Shown: positions 45,706-53,957, counted from the first letter of the stretch. The stretch is DNA of 60,522 nucleotides from an uncultured Eubacteriales bacterium (GCA_902776285.1 CACYPK010000019.1:1-60522), one strand, 5' to 3'. A program made the numbers and translations. The notes: generated by a model from the letters alone, not told the origin.

Positions 45706-45743
45706 GGCATAATTTGCGAAATACAGCAGATTATGCCTTTTTT
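45706..45743 (+). terminator. Terminator-like hairpin at the left of the island
   Basis: GGCATAAT (45706-45713) pairs with ATTATGCC (45730-45737), followed by six T. The sequence just after the T run (CTTTGCCCGGATTGC) resembles that after the terminator at 49082-49117, suggesting duplicated leader modules. Confidence 0.75.
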
Positions 45744-45871
45744 CTTTGCCCGGATTGCACATTTGCTAGAGGCATTGGCATAGTTGAGCTCATCCTATTA
45801 GTTTAATAGACTCAAGAAAACTATCTGAACACACAGGAGGCTGCAATGGCTGGGAGCGTAGCTGGGATGAA

Positions 45872-46096
45872 ATGTCGAGCCTGGGGAAAATATATGTATC
45901 ATCCGAAGGCATACTGTATTCCATCGAAGATATCAGATTAATGAGCGGATGGAGCGAGACAACAGTCCAGAAACTATTCAATGATCCTAAATTCCCGGCT
46001 ATAGATTACGGGAAGCGGAAGTTGGTTGAAAACCATGCACTGATGCAATATTTCTCCATAAGGCGTGAAAAGGCACGGGATACTTACTGGAGGTGA
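45872..46096 (+). CDS. Small HTH-like protein, paralogue of the next gene
   Basis: 74 residues: SSEGILYSIEDIRLMSGWSETTVQKLFNDPKFPAIDYGKRKLVENHALMQYFS. The pattern of a helix, SGWSE turn, recognition helix, then a wing-like DYGKRKLV resembles excisionase/MerR-type DNA-binding domains. It shares the SGW-(S/T)-E, (D/N)xGxxxxxExHALxxxF pattern with the protein at 46102. I do not recognise a named family. The strong AGGAGG at 45835-45840 points to an ATG at 45846 in another frame, which gives only a 31-residue peptide overlapping this start; coupling or a frameshift is possible. Confidence 0.55.
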   Translation: MSSLGKIYVSSEGILYSIEDIRLMSGWSETTVQKLFNDPKFPAIDYGKRKLVENHALMQYFSIRREKARDTYWR

Positions 46097-46101
46097 TCAG
46101 A

Positions 46102-46464
46102 ATGGCTGATTACTGGTATGTAGACGTATACAGGTATTATACAGACTCATCATATGCCAGACCGCGTAAGATCGTTGATAAGCTTAAGCTAGACTGGCTT
46201 GATGCAGGAAGCATGTATTGCTCTCCCGAGGTCGTGTTTTTCAACAAGGAACAATTACAGGAAAGAAGCGGCTGGACCGAGGAGGAGGTAAGTCTCCTAT
46301 TCTTCGACAGGCGGGTCCCAACATGTAATTTCGGCAGAAAGGAAGTTATTGAGGTTCATGCTCTCATAGAATTCTTCGCCAAGAAGGAAAGAATTCTAAG
46401 GAATCAGGAGCTATACTGGGATTCATTAAATCATGACAGAATTGCACGTTTGCAAAATCTGTAG
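46102..46464 (+). CDS. Small HTH-like protein of the island
   Basis: 120 residues. An aromatic N-terminal part (ADYWYVDVYRYY) precedes a domain NKEQLQERSGWTEEEVSLLFFDRRVPTCNFGRKEVIEVHALIEFFAKKE, similar to the protein just upstream. Such one-domain winged-helix proteins often act as excisionases or regulators in integrative elements; that is inference. The ATG at 46102 has a near-perfect GGAGGTGATC seven bases upstream; the in-frame GTG at 46093 lies inside that site. Confidence 0.65.
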   Translation: MADYWYVDVYRYYTDSSYARPRKIVDKLKLDWLDAGSMYCSPEVVFFNKEQLQERSGWTEEEVSLLFFDRRVPTCNFGRKEVIEVHALIEFFAKKERILRNQELYWDSLNHDRIARLQNL

Positions 46465-46502
46465 ACAGATCCTTAAATATATTCAGAAGGAGGTAAGGCA
46501 TC

Positions 46503-46643
46503 ATGTTTAAACCAAAAATGAAGTTCACTTATGATGAGATGAGGATCATAGTAATGGCACTTATAGAACTCAAAAATCAGCTTATAGCAGAAGGCAGATA
46601 CACTGATGCTGTAGATGACCTTCTGATCAGATTCGTTGATTGA
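46503..46643 (+). CDS. 46-residue hypothetical protein of the island
   Basis: Starts MFKPKMKFTYDEMRIIVMAL and ends DAVDDLLIRFVD, 46 residues. It is helical and amphipathic, with no recognised domain. It is preceded by AGAAGGAGGTAAGGCATC, a very good ribosome binding site, and lies 38 bases after the previous stop in the same direction, so it is likely expressed. Too short to assign further. Confidence 0.55.
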   Translation: MFKPKMKFTYDEMRIIVMALIELKNQLIAEGRYTDAVDDLLIRFVD

Positions 46644-46660
46644 GGTTAGTCCTTTCAGCT

Positions 46661-46719
46661 CCGGCTGTATTTACATGGCTCTGCACGCTACGGTGTAGAG
46701 CCTGTTTAATTGCAGCCGG
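46661..46719 (+). ncRNA. Nested two-stem RNA structure before the 161-residue gene
   Basis: Outer stem CCGGCTG (46661-46667) with CAGCCGG (46713-46719); inner stem GGCTCTGCAC (46677-46686) with GTGTAGAGCC (46693-46702), ten pairs with one wobble. No T tract follows, so it is not a terminator. It ends 23 bases before the next start codon and may control its translation. Confidence 0.5.
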
Positions 46720-46742
46720 ATAAACGGAGAAAGGACACTATT

Positions 46743-47228
46743 ATGATAAGAAGATTCAGAAACAGAAAACTCAGCAAGGACAACCAAAGGGATCTGGCAA
46801 TCATGCTAAAGGCAATCTGCATTGATGATGGGGATGCCGAAGTAGGCGAATCTATCATCCGCAATATGGAAGGAGGCAAGATGGACGAAGTTGCTATTGA
46901 GGTTGCGTCATTCATGGCACATAAGACAGCAGAGCGCTTCGCTGATATGGTCAACGGCAGAAGATTCTCAGACATCATGCAGATGGTCGGAGGCATTCAG
47001 GAAGCTGATCCTGTGGAAGCGGTCAGGATGCTGCAGATGAGCTTTTTCTCACACGGGATGACGGCGGAGGCCGAGGATCTTGAGATACTTGATATCTGTG
47101 CCGGTATCGATTCAGATATTCATGAGTATTTCATAGATTCGTTCATGCAGGAGGAAGATATTGATTGGTTCGCTGTAGAATGCTGGGTTGATGAGCACAA
47201 TGTGGAACTTGCTGAGAGATTCAGCTAA
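46743..47228 (+). CDS. Hypothetical acidic protein upstream of parA
   Basis: 161 residues, acidic towards the C-terminus, mostly helical by composition (LAIMLKAICIDDGDAEVGESIIRN; EVASFMAHKTAERFADMVNG). No signal or membrane segment. I do not recognise the family. The ATG at 46743 follows GGAGAAAGGACACT; an in-frame ATG at 46710 falls inside the RNA stem. It sits directly before parA in the same orientation. Confidence 0.7.
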   Translation: MIRRFRNRKLSKDNQRDLAIMLKAICIDDGDAEVGESIIRNMEGGKMDEVAIEVASFMAHKTAERFADMVNGRRFSDIMQMVGGIQEADPVEAVRMLQMSFFSHGMTAEAEDLEILDICAGIDSDIHEYFIDSFMQEEDIDWFAVECWVDEHNVELAERFS

Positions 47229-47240
47229 GGAGGTGTTTGA

Positions 47241-48059
47241 ATGGCGAAAACAATAGCTATATGCAATCAGAAAGGAGGTGTCGGCAAAACCACGACTACT
47301 CTAAACCTAGGAATTGGATTAGTCAGGCAGGGAAAGAAAGTTTTGCTTGTCGATGGGGACCCTCAAAATGACCTGACCTCGGCATTAGGATGGGACGCTG
47401 ACGCGCTGGAGAATTCACTCGGAAGACTGATGTATCTGGTTACACAGAACTACAAACCAATCGTGAAAGACGCGATACTCCATCATTCTGAAGGAGTTGA
47501 CCTGATTCCTTCCAATCTAGACCTGTCGTCAATGGAGACACAGCTCGTGAACGCCATGAGCAGGGAAAAGGTACTGTCAAACCTTCTGAAGGACGTGCAG
47601 AATGATTATGACTATATCCTGATCGACTGCATGCCGTCGCTTGGCATGATCACGATTAATGCGCTCACTGCGGCGGACGAGGTTATCATCCCTGTACAGG
47701 CACAGTATCTGCCGGCAAAAGGCATGACGCAGCTGATGCGTAGCATAGACATGGTCAGGAACCACACAAATGACAAACTGCAGATCGGTGGTATAGTCAT
47801 GACACTTGTAGACAGCAGGACCAATCTGGCTAAGGAAGTCATTGACAAAATCAGGACTCAATACGGGATGCAGATCAGGATCTTCGACACACAGATTCCG
47901 GTCGCTGTGAAGGCGGCTGAAGCATCAAAGGCAGGAATGAGCATCTTCGAATATGACAAGGACTCAAAGCCGGCCAGGGCATATGAGCAGCTGACAAGGG
48001 AGGTGATGAAGCATGGCGAACGCGAGAGACATAGAAATGAAGCTTCCATCGCTCGATGA
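47241..48059 (+). CDS. parA: ParA/Soj-family partitioning ATPase
   Basis: 272 residues. The deviant Walker A motif KGGVGKTTT is at 11-19, Walker A' is ILIDCMPSLGMITINAL, and the rest fits ParA. It has no N-terminal helix-turn-helix, as in chromosomal or element-borne Soj-type ParAs. With ParB it would segregate or stabilise an extrachromosomal form of the island. Preceded by TAAGGAGGTGTTTGA. It overlaps parB by 47 bases, so the C-terminal tail MKHGERERHRNEASIAR is encoded within the parB start. Confidence 0.92.
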   Translation: MAKTIAICNQKGGVGKTTTTLNLGIGLVRQGKKVLLVDGDPQNDLTSALGWDADALENSLGRLMYLVTQNYKPIVKDAILHHSEGVDLIPSNLDLSSMETQLVNAMSREKVLSNLLKDVQNDYDYILIDCMPSLGMITINALTAADEVIIPVQAQYLPAKGMTQLMRSIDMVRNHTNDKLQIGGIVMTLVDSRTNLAKEVIDKIRTQYGMQIRIFDTQIPVAVKAAEASKAGMSIFEYDKDSKPARAYEQLTREVMKHGERERHRNEASIAR

Positions 48060-48963
48060 CCTGTTTTCATCACAGGAGGAAAGAGACGATGCTAAGCTGA
48101 AACGGATATATGAAATACCGCTCGATGAGATCGATCCTTTCCCGGATCATCCCTTTAAGGTCAGAGATGACGAGGATATGATGAATCTCGTTGAGTCAAT
48201 CAGAACGAATGGAGTGCTCACTCCCGCCACAATCCGGAAAAAGAATGACGGCAGGTACGAGCTGCTCTCTGGACACAGAAGGCTCAGGGCATGTCAGCTT
48301 GCAGGTGTCCCAGCGCTCAGATGTGAAGTCGTGGATATGAATAAGGATGAGGCCACGATTTTCATGGTAGAGTCCAATTTCCAGAGATCGTCGATACTTC
48401 CGTCGGAGAAGGCATTCGCCTACAAGATGAGGCTGGATGCGATGAACAGACAGGGTAAGCGATCAGATTTAACTTGTTCCCCACTGGGGAACAAGTTGGG
48501 GACAGGAAGAGCATCGCATGAATTGGCATCTGAAGTAGGTGATAGTAAATCCCAGATATTCAGATATATTCGCCTCACGGAGCTCTTGCCGGAGATCCTG
48601 GATATGGTCGATGAAGGACAAATAGCCATGAGACCGGCAGTCGAGCTCTCATATATCCCTAAACTACAACAGGGAATGATCTGGGAAAGCATGGAACTTG
48701 AGGGCTGCACGCCGTCATATGCACAAGCTATCCGCCTAAGGAGACTAGCAGAAGATCATAAGCTGACACCAGAAGCGGTCGAAGCAATCATGATGGAGCA
48801 GAAGCCAAATCAGAGGGAGAGAATCATCTTAAGGGGCGAGCGCTTTAACAGGCTATTCCCGCCTGACCTTCCAATGTCCAAGAGGGAGGATTATGTTGCG
48901 GCAGCCATGGAGCACTATGCAAGATTCAGAGAGCGCCAGAGAACGAGGGATGATGCAAGGTAA
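48013..48963 (+). CDS. parB: ParB-family partition/regulatory protein
   Basis: 316 residues. The ParB/Srx N-domain has IPLDEIDPFPDHPFKVRDDEDMM and the GRYELLSGHRRLRACQLAG CTP-binding motif, followed by a helix-turn-helix region (DSKSQIFRYIRLTELLPEILDMVDEGQIAM). It resembles ParB-like proteins of integrative elements. A perfect 12-bp inverted repeat lies within the coding sequence at 48471-48497. Preceded by GGGAGGTGATGAAGC. Confidence 0.9.
   Translation: MANARDIEMKLPSLDDLFSSQEERDDAKLKRIYEIPLDEIDPFPDHPFKVRDDEDMMNLVESIRTNGVLTPATIRKKNDGRYELLSGHRRLRACQLAGVPALRCEVVDMNKDEATIFMVESNFQRSSILPSEKAFAYKMRLDAMNRQGKRSDLTCSPLGNKLGTGRASHELASEVGDSKSQIFRYIRLTELLPEILDMVDEGQIAMRPAVELSYIPKLQQGMIWESMELEGCTPSYAQAIRLRRLAEDHKLTPEAVEAIMMEQKPNQRERIILRGERFNRLFPPDLPMSKREDYVAAAMEHYARFRERQRTRDDAR
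48471..48497. repeat. Perfect 12-bp inverted repeat inside parB
   Basis: AACTTGTTCCCC (48471-48482), ACT, GGGGAACAAGTT (48486-48497). It encodes the NLTCSPLGNKL-like loop between the N-domain and the HTH of ParB. Its length and perfection are unusual for coding DNA. Confidence 0.8.
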
Positions 48964-49081
48964 GATGCAGTGAGCGTTCATCCACACATCTCCTCCCCTG
49001 TAACCCCTCCTCTATAACTACCTGTTACAACCCGAAGAAGAGAAATAATAATATTATAACAATCGCAATATCGTGACATAT

Positions 49082-49117
49082 GGCGTTCAAGTCAGAAATG
49101 ACCTGAACGCCTTTTTT
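49082..49117 (+). terminator. Terminator after parB
   Basis: GGCGTTCA (49082-49089) pairs with TGAACGCC (49104-49111); a nested GTCA/TGAC adds to it, and TTTTTT follows. Strong intrinsic terminator; 31 bases later the next small gene starts. Confidence 0.85.
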
Positions 49118-49147
49118 CATGCCCGGAATTGCGGGAAAGGAACCTAT

Positions 49148-49321
49148 ATGACGAAAGACAAAAGCAACAAACCAAATGACGATGTGATCATCTGCACGGA
49201 TGAAGCAGGGATGCAGCTGTATCTCAGTGAGAGGGCCACCAACAGGCTTTCCTGGATCCTGACAGGAGTCATGATCCTCATCAGCCTGCCTGTGATCATC
49301 CTCGCATTCATGATGATCTAA
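49148..49321 (+). CDS. 57-residue single-pass membrane protein
   Basis: An N-terminal soluble half (MTKDKSNKPNDDVIICTDEA) and one C-terminal membrane helix (LSWILTGVMILISLPVIILAF). No recognised family. It lies just after a terminator and 23 bases before the surface-protein gene, in the same orientation. The ATG at 49148 follows GGGAAAGGAACCTAT. Confidence 0.6.
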   Translation: MTKDKSNKPNDDVIICTDEAGMQLYLSERATNRLSWILTGVMILISLPVIILAFMMI

Positions 49322-49344
49322 CTCAGCGAAAGGAGAAAGATGCA

Positions 49345-52314
49345 ATGACAGACAACAAGATTATCGGCGCATTCAAGCGCCTGCTGACCATGACACTTGC
49401 CCTGGTCATGGTGCTCGGATCAGCGATGCCGCTGGTGACACAGGAGGTGTCAGCATTCAACGGCAAAGTGGGCAGCAAATACACGGTCCACTGGTACAAG
49501 GAACTGCACTACGGACCGGGCAGCGGAGGCTACAGTAATGCAGCCAAATGCGACCTCGGAGACGATCTCGGAAGCCGCTTTTCCATCTGCGTGCAGCCGA
49601 ATAAAAACTCTCCTGTGTGGTCAGGAGATCAGACCAGGACGGTGCAGGTAGATAAAGTCGTCACGGATGCAACCGACACAGGTAAGTGGAACGCACTCAG
49701 AAACATCGTGTACTACTCCCCGTCGTATCCGGGCTTCAAGAAGAACATCGAAGGTATCAAACAGTTCTACTACGGTGATGAGGCAAAGGACTACGGTGTA
49801 GCTCATCTGGCTCTTGCCTATGTATATGCTGGAAGACCTAACGATATGGCGACCTGGGGAGGAACTCAAGCTTCTGATTGTGGCGAGGTATGGACAAGGG
49901 CAAAGGCACTTGCCAATGCACTCTACGACACAAACGCAGACTTCGACGAAGCAGTTCCTGAAAGCTTCAAGATCTTCATCTGCTATATGGATGGAGTACA
50001 GGACATGGTAGTCGGATATCTGGAGGCTCCCGGACACCTCAACATGAAGAAGGTCTCAAACCGCACATCCATTACTGATGGGAACAGCTGCTATTCACTT
50101 GAAGGAGCTCAGTACACTGCTTACGACAAGAACGGCACTGCAGCCGGTACCCTGACACTGAATGCCAATGGAGAGAGCAACACCATCGATCTGATGGAAG
50201 GCACATATACGGTCAAGGAGACATATGCTCCTCCGGGGTATGCTAAGGATCCCGAGACATACACTGTGAAGATCGTATCTGAGGAAACAACGACCTTTAC
50301 AGCCAAGGATGAACCGATCACTGATCTGGTGGAACTGCTTCTCACTAAGAATCCTGTAGGATATCCGCATGATCATGGTGAGGGAGATGCCACTCTGAAG
50401 GGTGCTGTATATAAGTTCAGCTACTATGACAGATTGAAGTCACAGGAAGTCATGCTGAGAGGAGCAAAGGCAGCTGACGGAGCTCTCAGAACATGGCACT
50501 TCGTAACTGATGAGCATGGCAGGATAAACGGTCAGAATCCGACCTTCGCAGAAGGTTTCACCAATGATGCCATGTATAAGGACAAGGACGGCAAGGTCTG
50601 TTATCCTCTCGGCACATATCTGATCCAGGAGGTCAAAGCACCTGAGGGCTATCTTGTCAATGATGAGATCCTTGAGGTCACGATCACAGAAGACGGAACG
50701 GACAATATCCACGTCAAGACCTATAACGAGAAGATCAAAGGCGATGACACCATCATCCGCGGCGGAGTCAAGCTCGCAAAGATAGACAATGATCTTGATG
50801 AGGCTTATGCCCAGGGCGATGCAACGCTCAAGGGAGCCGAATTCACCATCTACAACCAGTCTGCTGAGACGGTAATGGTAAAAGGCAAGGAAATCGGCAA
50901 GGGCGATGCAGCACTTGTGATCACAACGAATGCAGACGGTATCGCGACTTCCGGTGATCACGACCTGCCTTATGGATCATATCTCGTTAAGGAGACAAAG
51001 CCTTCGAAGGGCTACCTTCTCAATACCGAGTGGTCCAGATCTTTCAGGATCAGGGAGGACGGAGTCATCATCGACCTGACTGAAGACAAAGTAAGAGAGG
51101 CAGTCATCCGAGGCGGAGTCCAGATCATCAAGAGAGACAAGGAACTCGTCAAGTCCGAGGCTCTCGGCGGTGCACATCTCGACGGTATCGTCATGACTAT
51201 AAAGAACGTGTCCGGCAGGGATGTAGTTGTCAGGAAGGATCTCGACAACAAGACCGACAAGGTGGACTGGAAGAAGCTCGAAACGAAGAAGGGCATTTTT
51301 GAGAGTGAAGCTATCAAGAGAGTCCCGACAGGTAAGGACGTGGGCAAGATCACTGTCCACTGGAACGAAGAGAAGAAGGCGTACACAGCCGAGACTCTTC
51401 CGGACGATCTTCCATACGGCACATATACCATCCGCGAATCCAAGACGAATGAATCCTATCAGCGCACGGATAAGACGGAGCACATGTTTACGGTCAGAGA
51501 AGACGGAGTAATGGTGTCCTTCGACGATAACCAGAATGAAATGGCTCTCACATTCGATGACTATGTGTACAGATCAGATGTACAGGGAACTAAGATCGCT
51601 GACTCAACTTCCGAGAGATTCTCGTATGTTCCGTTCAAGATCATCAGCGTGACTAATGGCGAGACTCACGTAGTCGTGACTGATGAAAACGGCTTCTTCT
51701 CCACAAAGGATAGAAGATCCGCAGGTGACATCGATGAGGACGAGGAAGCAGATACTGCTAGAAAGCAGAATCCATTCGACGATCTGCTTGAGGCAAAGGA
51801 GATCAAAACTGCAGATCTGAAGAAGAGGTCCGGAGACATCCTCCATGGAGTATGGTTCGGTACAGGTGAGTTCGGAGACAAGGCTGAGATGAACAGCAAA
51901 TTCGGAGCACTCCCATACGATTCATATATCCTTGAGGAGATGCCATGCGAGCATAATGAAGGATATATCCTTCAGAAGTTCTTCTTCACGGTAGATCAGA
52001 AATCCCAGAACGGATTCGTTGATCTTGAGACCATCACTGATGATGTTCCTGAGATTGGAACGACTGCATCAGTGGGTGGCAAGAACAAGGACATCCGCCC
52101 GCAGAAGGAGATCACACTCGTTGACGTTATCGAGTATAAGAATCTTAAGAAGGGTGAGACTTACACAGCTAAGGGTGTCCTGATGGACAAGGCTACAAAG
52201 GAACCGGTCCTTGACATAAACGGCAATCAGATCACAGCTGAGCAGGAATTCAAGACATTCATGTCTAACGGCAAGGTCAAGGTGACATTCACATTTGATG
52301 CTACTGATTCCTAA
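49345..52314 (+). CDS. SpaA-type surface adhesin/pilin, C-terminally truncated
   Basis: 989 residues. Signal peptide 1-37 (LALVMVLGSAMPLV, cut after EVSA). An N-terminal domain with SICVQPNKNSPV looks like a thioester domain. A series of SpaA/Cna-B-like beta domains follows, with repeated YTVKETYAPPGYAKD, YLIQEVKAPEGYLVND and YLVKETKPSKGYLLNT motifs that fit isopeptide-forming pilin domains. The last domain starts PEIGTTASVGGKNKDI, the opening of a VaFE/Thr-Gln ester domain, but the protein stops at TFDATDS, before the partner Gln, and no LPXTG or membrane anchor follows. It is probably a truncated remnant; product may be secreted free. Preceded by GAAAGGAGAAAGATGCA. Confidence 0.85.
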   Translation: MTDNKIIGAFKRLLTMTLALVMVLGSAMPLVTQEVSAFNGKVGSKYTVHWYKELHYGPGSGGYSNAAKCDLGDDLGSRFSICVQPNKNSPVWSGDQTRTVQVDKVVTDATDTGKWNALRNIVYYSPSYPGFKKNIEGIKQFYYGDEAKDYGVAHLALAYVYAGRPNDMATWGGTQASDCGEVWTRAKALANALYDTNADFDEAVPESFKIFICYMDGVQDMVVGYLEAPGHLNMKKVSNRTSITDGNSCYSLEGAQYTAYDKNGTAAGTLTLNANGESNTIDLMEGTYTVKETYAPPGYAKDPETYTVKIVSEETTTFTAKDEPITDLVELLLTKNPVGYPHDHGEGDATLKGAVYKFSYYDRLKSQEVMLRGAKAADGALRTWHFVTDEHGRINGQNPTFAEGFTNDAMYKDKDGKVCYPLGTYLIQEVKAPEGYLVNDEILEVTITEDGTDNIHVKTYNEKIKGDDTIIRGGVKLAKIDNDLDEAYAQGDATLKGAEFTIYNQSAETVMVKGKEIGKGDAALVITTNADGIATSGDHDLPYGSYLVKETKPSKGYLLNTEWSRSFRIREDGVIIDLTEDKVREAVIRGGVQIIKRDKELVKSEALGGAHLDGIVMTIKNVSGRDVVVRKDLDNKTDKVDWKKLETKKGIFESEAIKRVPTGKDVGKITVHWNEEKKAYTAETLPDDLPYGTYTIRESKTNESYQRTDKTEHMFTVREDGVMVSFDDNQNEMALTFDDYVYRSDVQGTKIADSTSERFSYVPFKIISVTNGETHVVVTDENGFFSTKDRRSAGDIDEDEEADTARKQNPFDDLLEAKEIKTADLKKRSGDILHGVWFGTGEFGDKAEMNSKFGALPYDSYILEEMPCEHNEGYILQKFFFTVDQKSQNGFVDLETITDDVPEIGTTASVGGKNKDIRPQKEITLVDVIEYKNLKKGETYTAKGVLMDKATKEPVLDINGNQITAEQEFKTFMSNGKVKVTFTFDATDS

Positions 52315-52405
52315 AGTTTCCATAGTCTACAAAATGCATGTCACTTAAGTGAATTACTAGGATCTTCATAGGTCTTCTTCTCCTTATAATGAACCTTGTT
52401 ATATA
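52315..52405. other. Right edge of the island
   Basis: Non-coding scar after the truncated adhesin. It holds CACTTAAGTG (52342-52351) and GATCTTCATAGG. Read on the minus strand this gives TATGAAGATCC...CACTTAAGTGA, resembling TATGAAGACTT...CACTTAAGTGA at 45668-45698. Confidence 0.45.
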
Positions 52406-52407
52406 CC

Positions 52408-53850
52408 TTATTCACTAAAATATAACTGCTTAGGGCTTCTTGGTTTATCAGGTATAGTGAGTTTTATCATTCCCTTATCTACCAAAGGCATGATATAGTC
52501 CTTAATAGCATATGATATTGAGCTCAGACCAAGATAATCTGCTATCTCCTGTCTAGTTCGTGGAGTTCTGCAGAATTCAACCAAGCCGCTTGCCTTGTCA
52601 TCAAGCTCAGCTTTAGCCGGATGGTTATCATTGGTATTAAAGAATGTTACAGAAAACTGTCCTCGCTGATCCTCGAACAATGGCTCAGGTAAACCATTTT
52701 TCTTGAGTTCTTTCCTAATCGTAGGAATTCCGGAGTAACGGTTTTCAGTTACACCTAAAACCTCCAATGCTGTTGCAAGTACGGGATTCCTTGTATCTGG
52801 CTGGACTTTGCCAAGTTGATCGACCTTTATTCTTCCGTATATCCCACCCGGATTACGTATTTCTATCCTGTCATCGAACATAACTATCTGGATTGGCATG
52901 CCCTCGGTATGAATGCTATAATCACGATGTACCAAAGAATTCAATACAGCTTCCCTTACAGCAGTTATCGGATAGTCCGTTCTGTCCTCTCTCTTTCCAG
53001 TTTCCGGATTCACTATTGTTTTCGTTCTCATATTTCTTCGTACGAAAGCGATTGCAGCATCCAGCATTTCAGGGATAGAGCCCTCTATTCTTTGGTTATC
53101 CAAAAACCGCTCTCCGGCAGATCCTTCAACGCCAAGCTCTGTTCCCGGAACAACAACTGCGGTTATGCACAATTGAGGGAAATATGCCTGAGGGTATGGG
53201 CTGAAGAGCATTACAGCCATGAGTGTAATCTCATCATTGCGTTTGATGCTCATCAGCTCATATATAGTTTCTTCATCTATCGCTGATAAATGAGGTTTTC
53301 CGGCTTTAAGCTTATCTATATACTCTCCCAGCTTTTGCTGATCCAACGAACGTAAGGTTGCTCTATGTACCGGTCTTATATCATCTTGGTATTTTCTTCT
53401 AAAAGCCTCATAGCTATATACCTCATACTCCGTCATTGGTTCATCGCTATCGCCAATACGTGTATAGGAGCCTTTTAGGCGTCCCTTTCCGCGATAAAAA
53501 CAAGGCCTCTCTATTATATCGATTCCCGGTATTTCTGCTGAAACAAAGAATTTTTCATCTTTTTCAACAACAGTCAGCAATGGCCTTACTATAGGTTCCA
53601 TCTGAAGGCACTGTTCATTCACTTTCTTTTGAAGATCATGCGGATCATATACTCCGCATTCTTTATAGCCTGACTCTTCATTTATACCAAAAACAATAAT
53701 GCCGCCATCATCCTGATTGGAGAAGCTGGATAATGTATCAAATAGTTTTTTGGGGCAATCAACACTTGCACTTTTTAGCTCCAAAGCCTGAGTTTCACAT
53801 TTTGTTCTTTGTATAATTTTAAGAAGATCTTTCAGTTCCTCACCTGTCAT
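52408..53850 (-). CDS. Schlafen AlbA_2 / divergent-ATPase transcriptional regulator (COG2865 type)
   Basis: 480 residues. An N-terminal AlbA_2 domain (ETQALELKSAS, FSNQDDGGIIVFGINEE) is followed by a middle region. A GHKL-like ATPase part has ITAVREAVLNSLVHRDYS (N-box), FDDRIEIRNPGG and RNPVLATALEVLGVTENRYSGIPTIRKEL, and a C-terminal winged helix (RTRQEIADYLGLSS). Proteins of this family are often labelled RecG-related or ATP-binding; they are predicted regulators, sometimes linked to defence or toxin control, with little direct evidence. It has its own promoter and inverted repeats overlapping the start. The base composition is lower in GC than the ribosomal part. Confidence 0.85.
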   Translation of the reverse strand: MTGEELKDLLKIIQRTKCETQALELKSASVDCPKKLFDTLSSFSNQDDGGIIVFGINEESGYKECGVYDPHDLQKKVNEQCLQMEPIVRPLLTVVEKDEKFFVSAEIPGIDIIERPCFYRGKGRLKGSYTRIGDSDEPMTEYEVYSYEAFRRKYQDDIRPVHRATLRSLDQQKLGEYIDKLKAGKPHLSAIDEETIYELMSIKRNDEITLMAVMLFSPYPQAYFPQLCITAVVVPGTELGVEGSAGERFLDNQRIEGSIPEMLDAAIAFVRRNMRTKTIVNPETGKREDRTDYPITAVREAVLNSLVHRDYSIHTEGMPIQIVMFDDRIEIRNPGGIYGRIKVDQLGKVQPDTRNPVLATALEVLGVTENRYSGIPTIRKELKKNGLPEPLFEDQRGQFSVTFFNTNDNHPAKAELDDKASGLVEFCRTPRTRQEIADYLGLSSISYAIKDYIMPLVDKGMIKLTIPDKPRSPKQLYFSE

Positions 53851-53957
53851 TTGAGTTTTCCTCCTTTGTTATTTTAGATATTACCACGCATTTTTAGTTT
53901 TTGCAAGAAAACTAAAATTTATATGCAAGAACTCAAATGATAAATGAAAACTCAAAT
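53849..53957 (-). promoter_or_regulatory. Promoter and operator-like repeats of the AlbA_2 gene
   Basis: On the minus strand TTGCAA (53901-53906), 17 bases, TAATAT (53878-53883). Flanking it is a perfect 12-bp inverted repeat: ATTTGAGTTTTC (53849-53860, overlapping the start codon) and GAAAACTCAAAT (53946-53957). An extra GAACTCAAATGA lies at 53929-53940. This would suit autoregulation. Confidence 0.65.
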
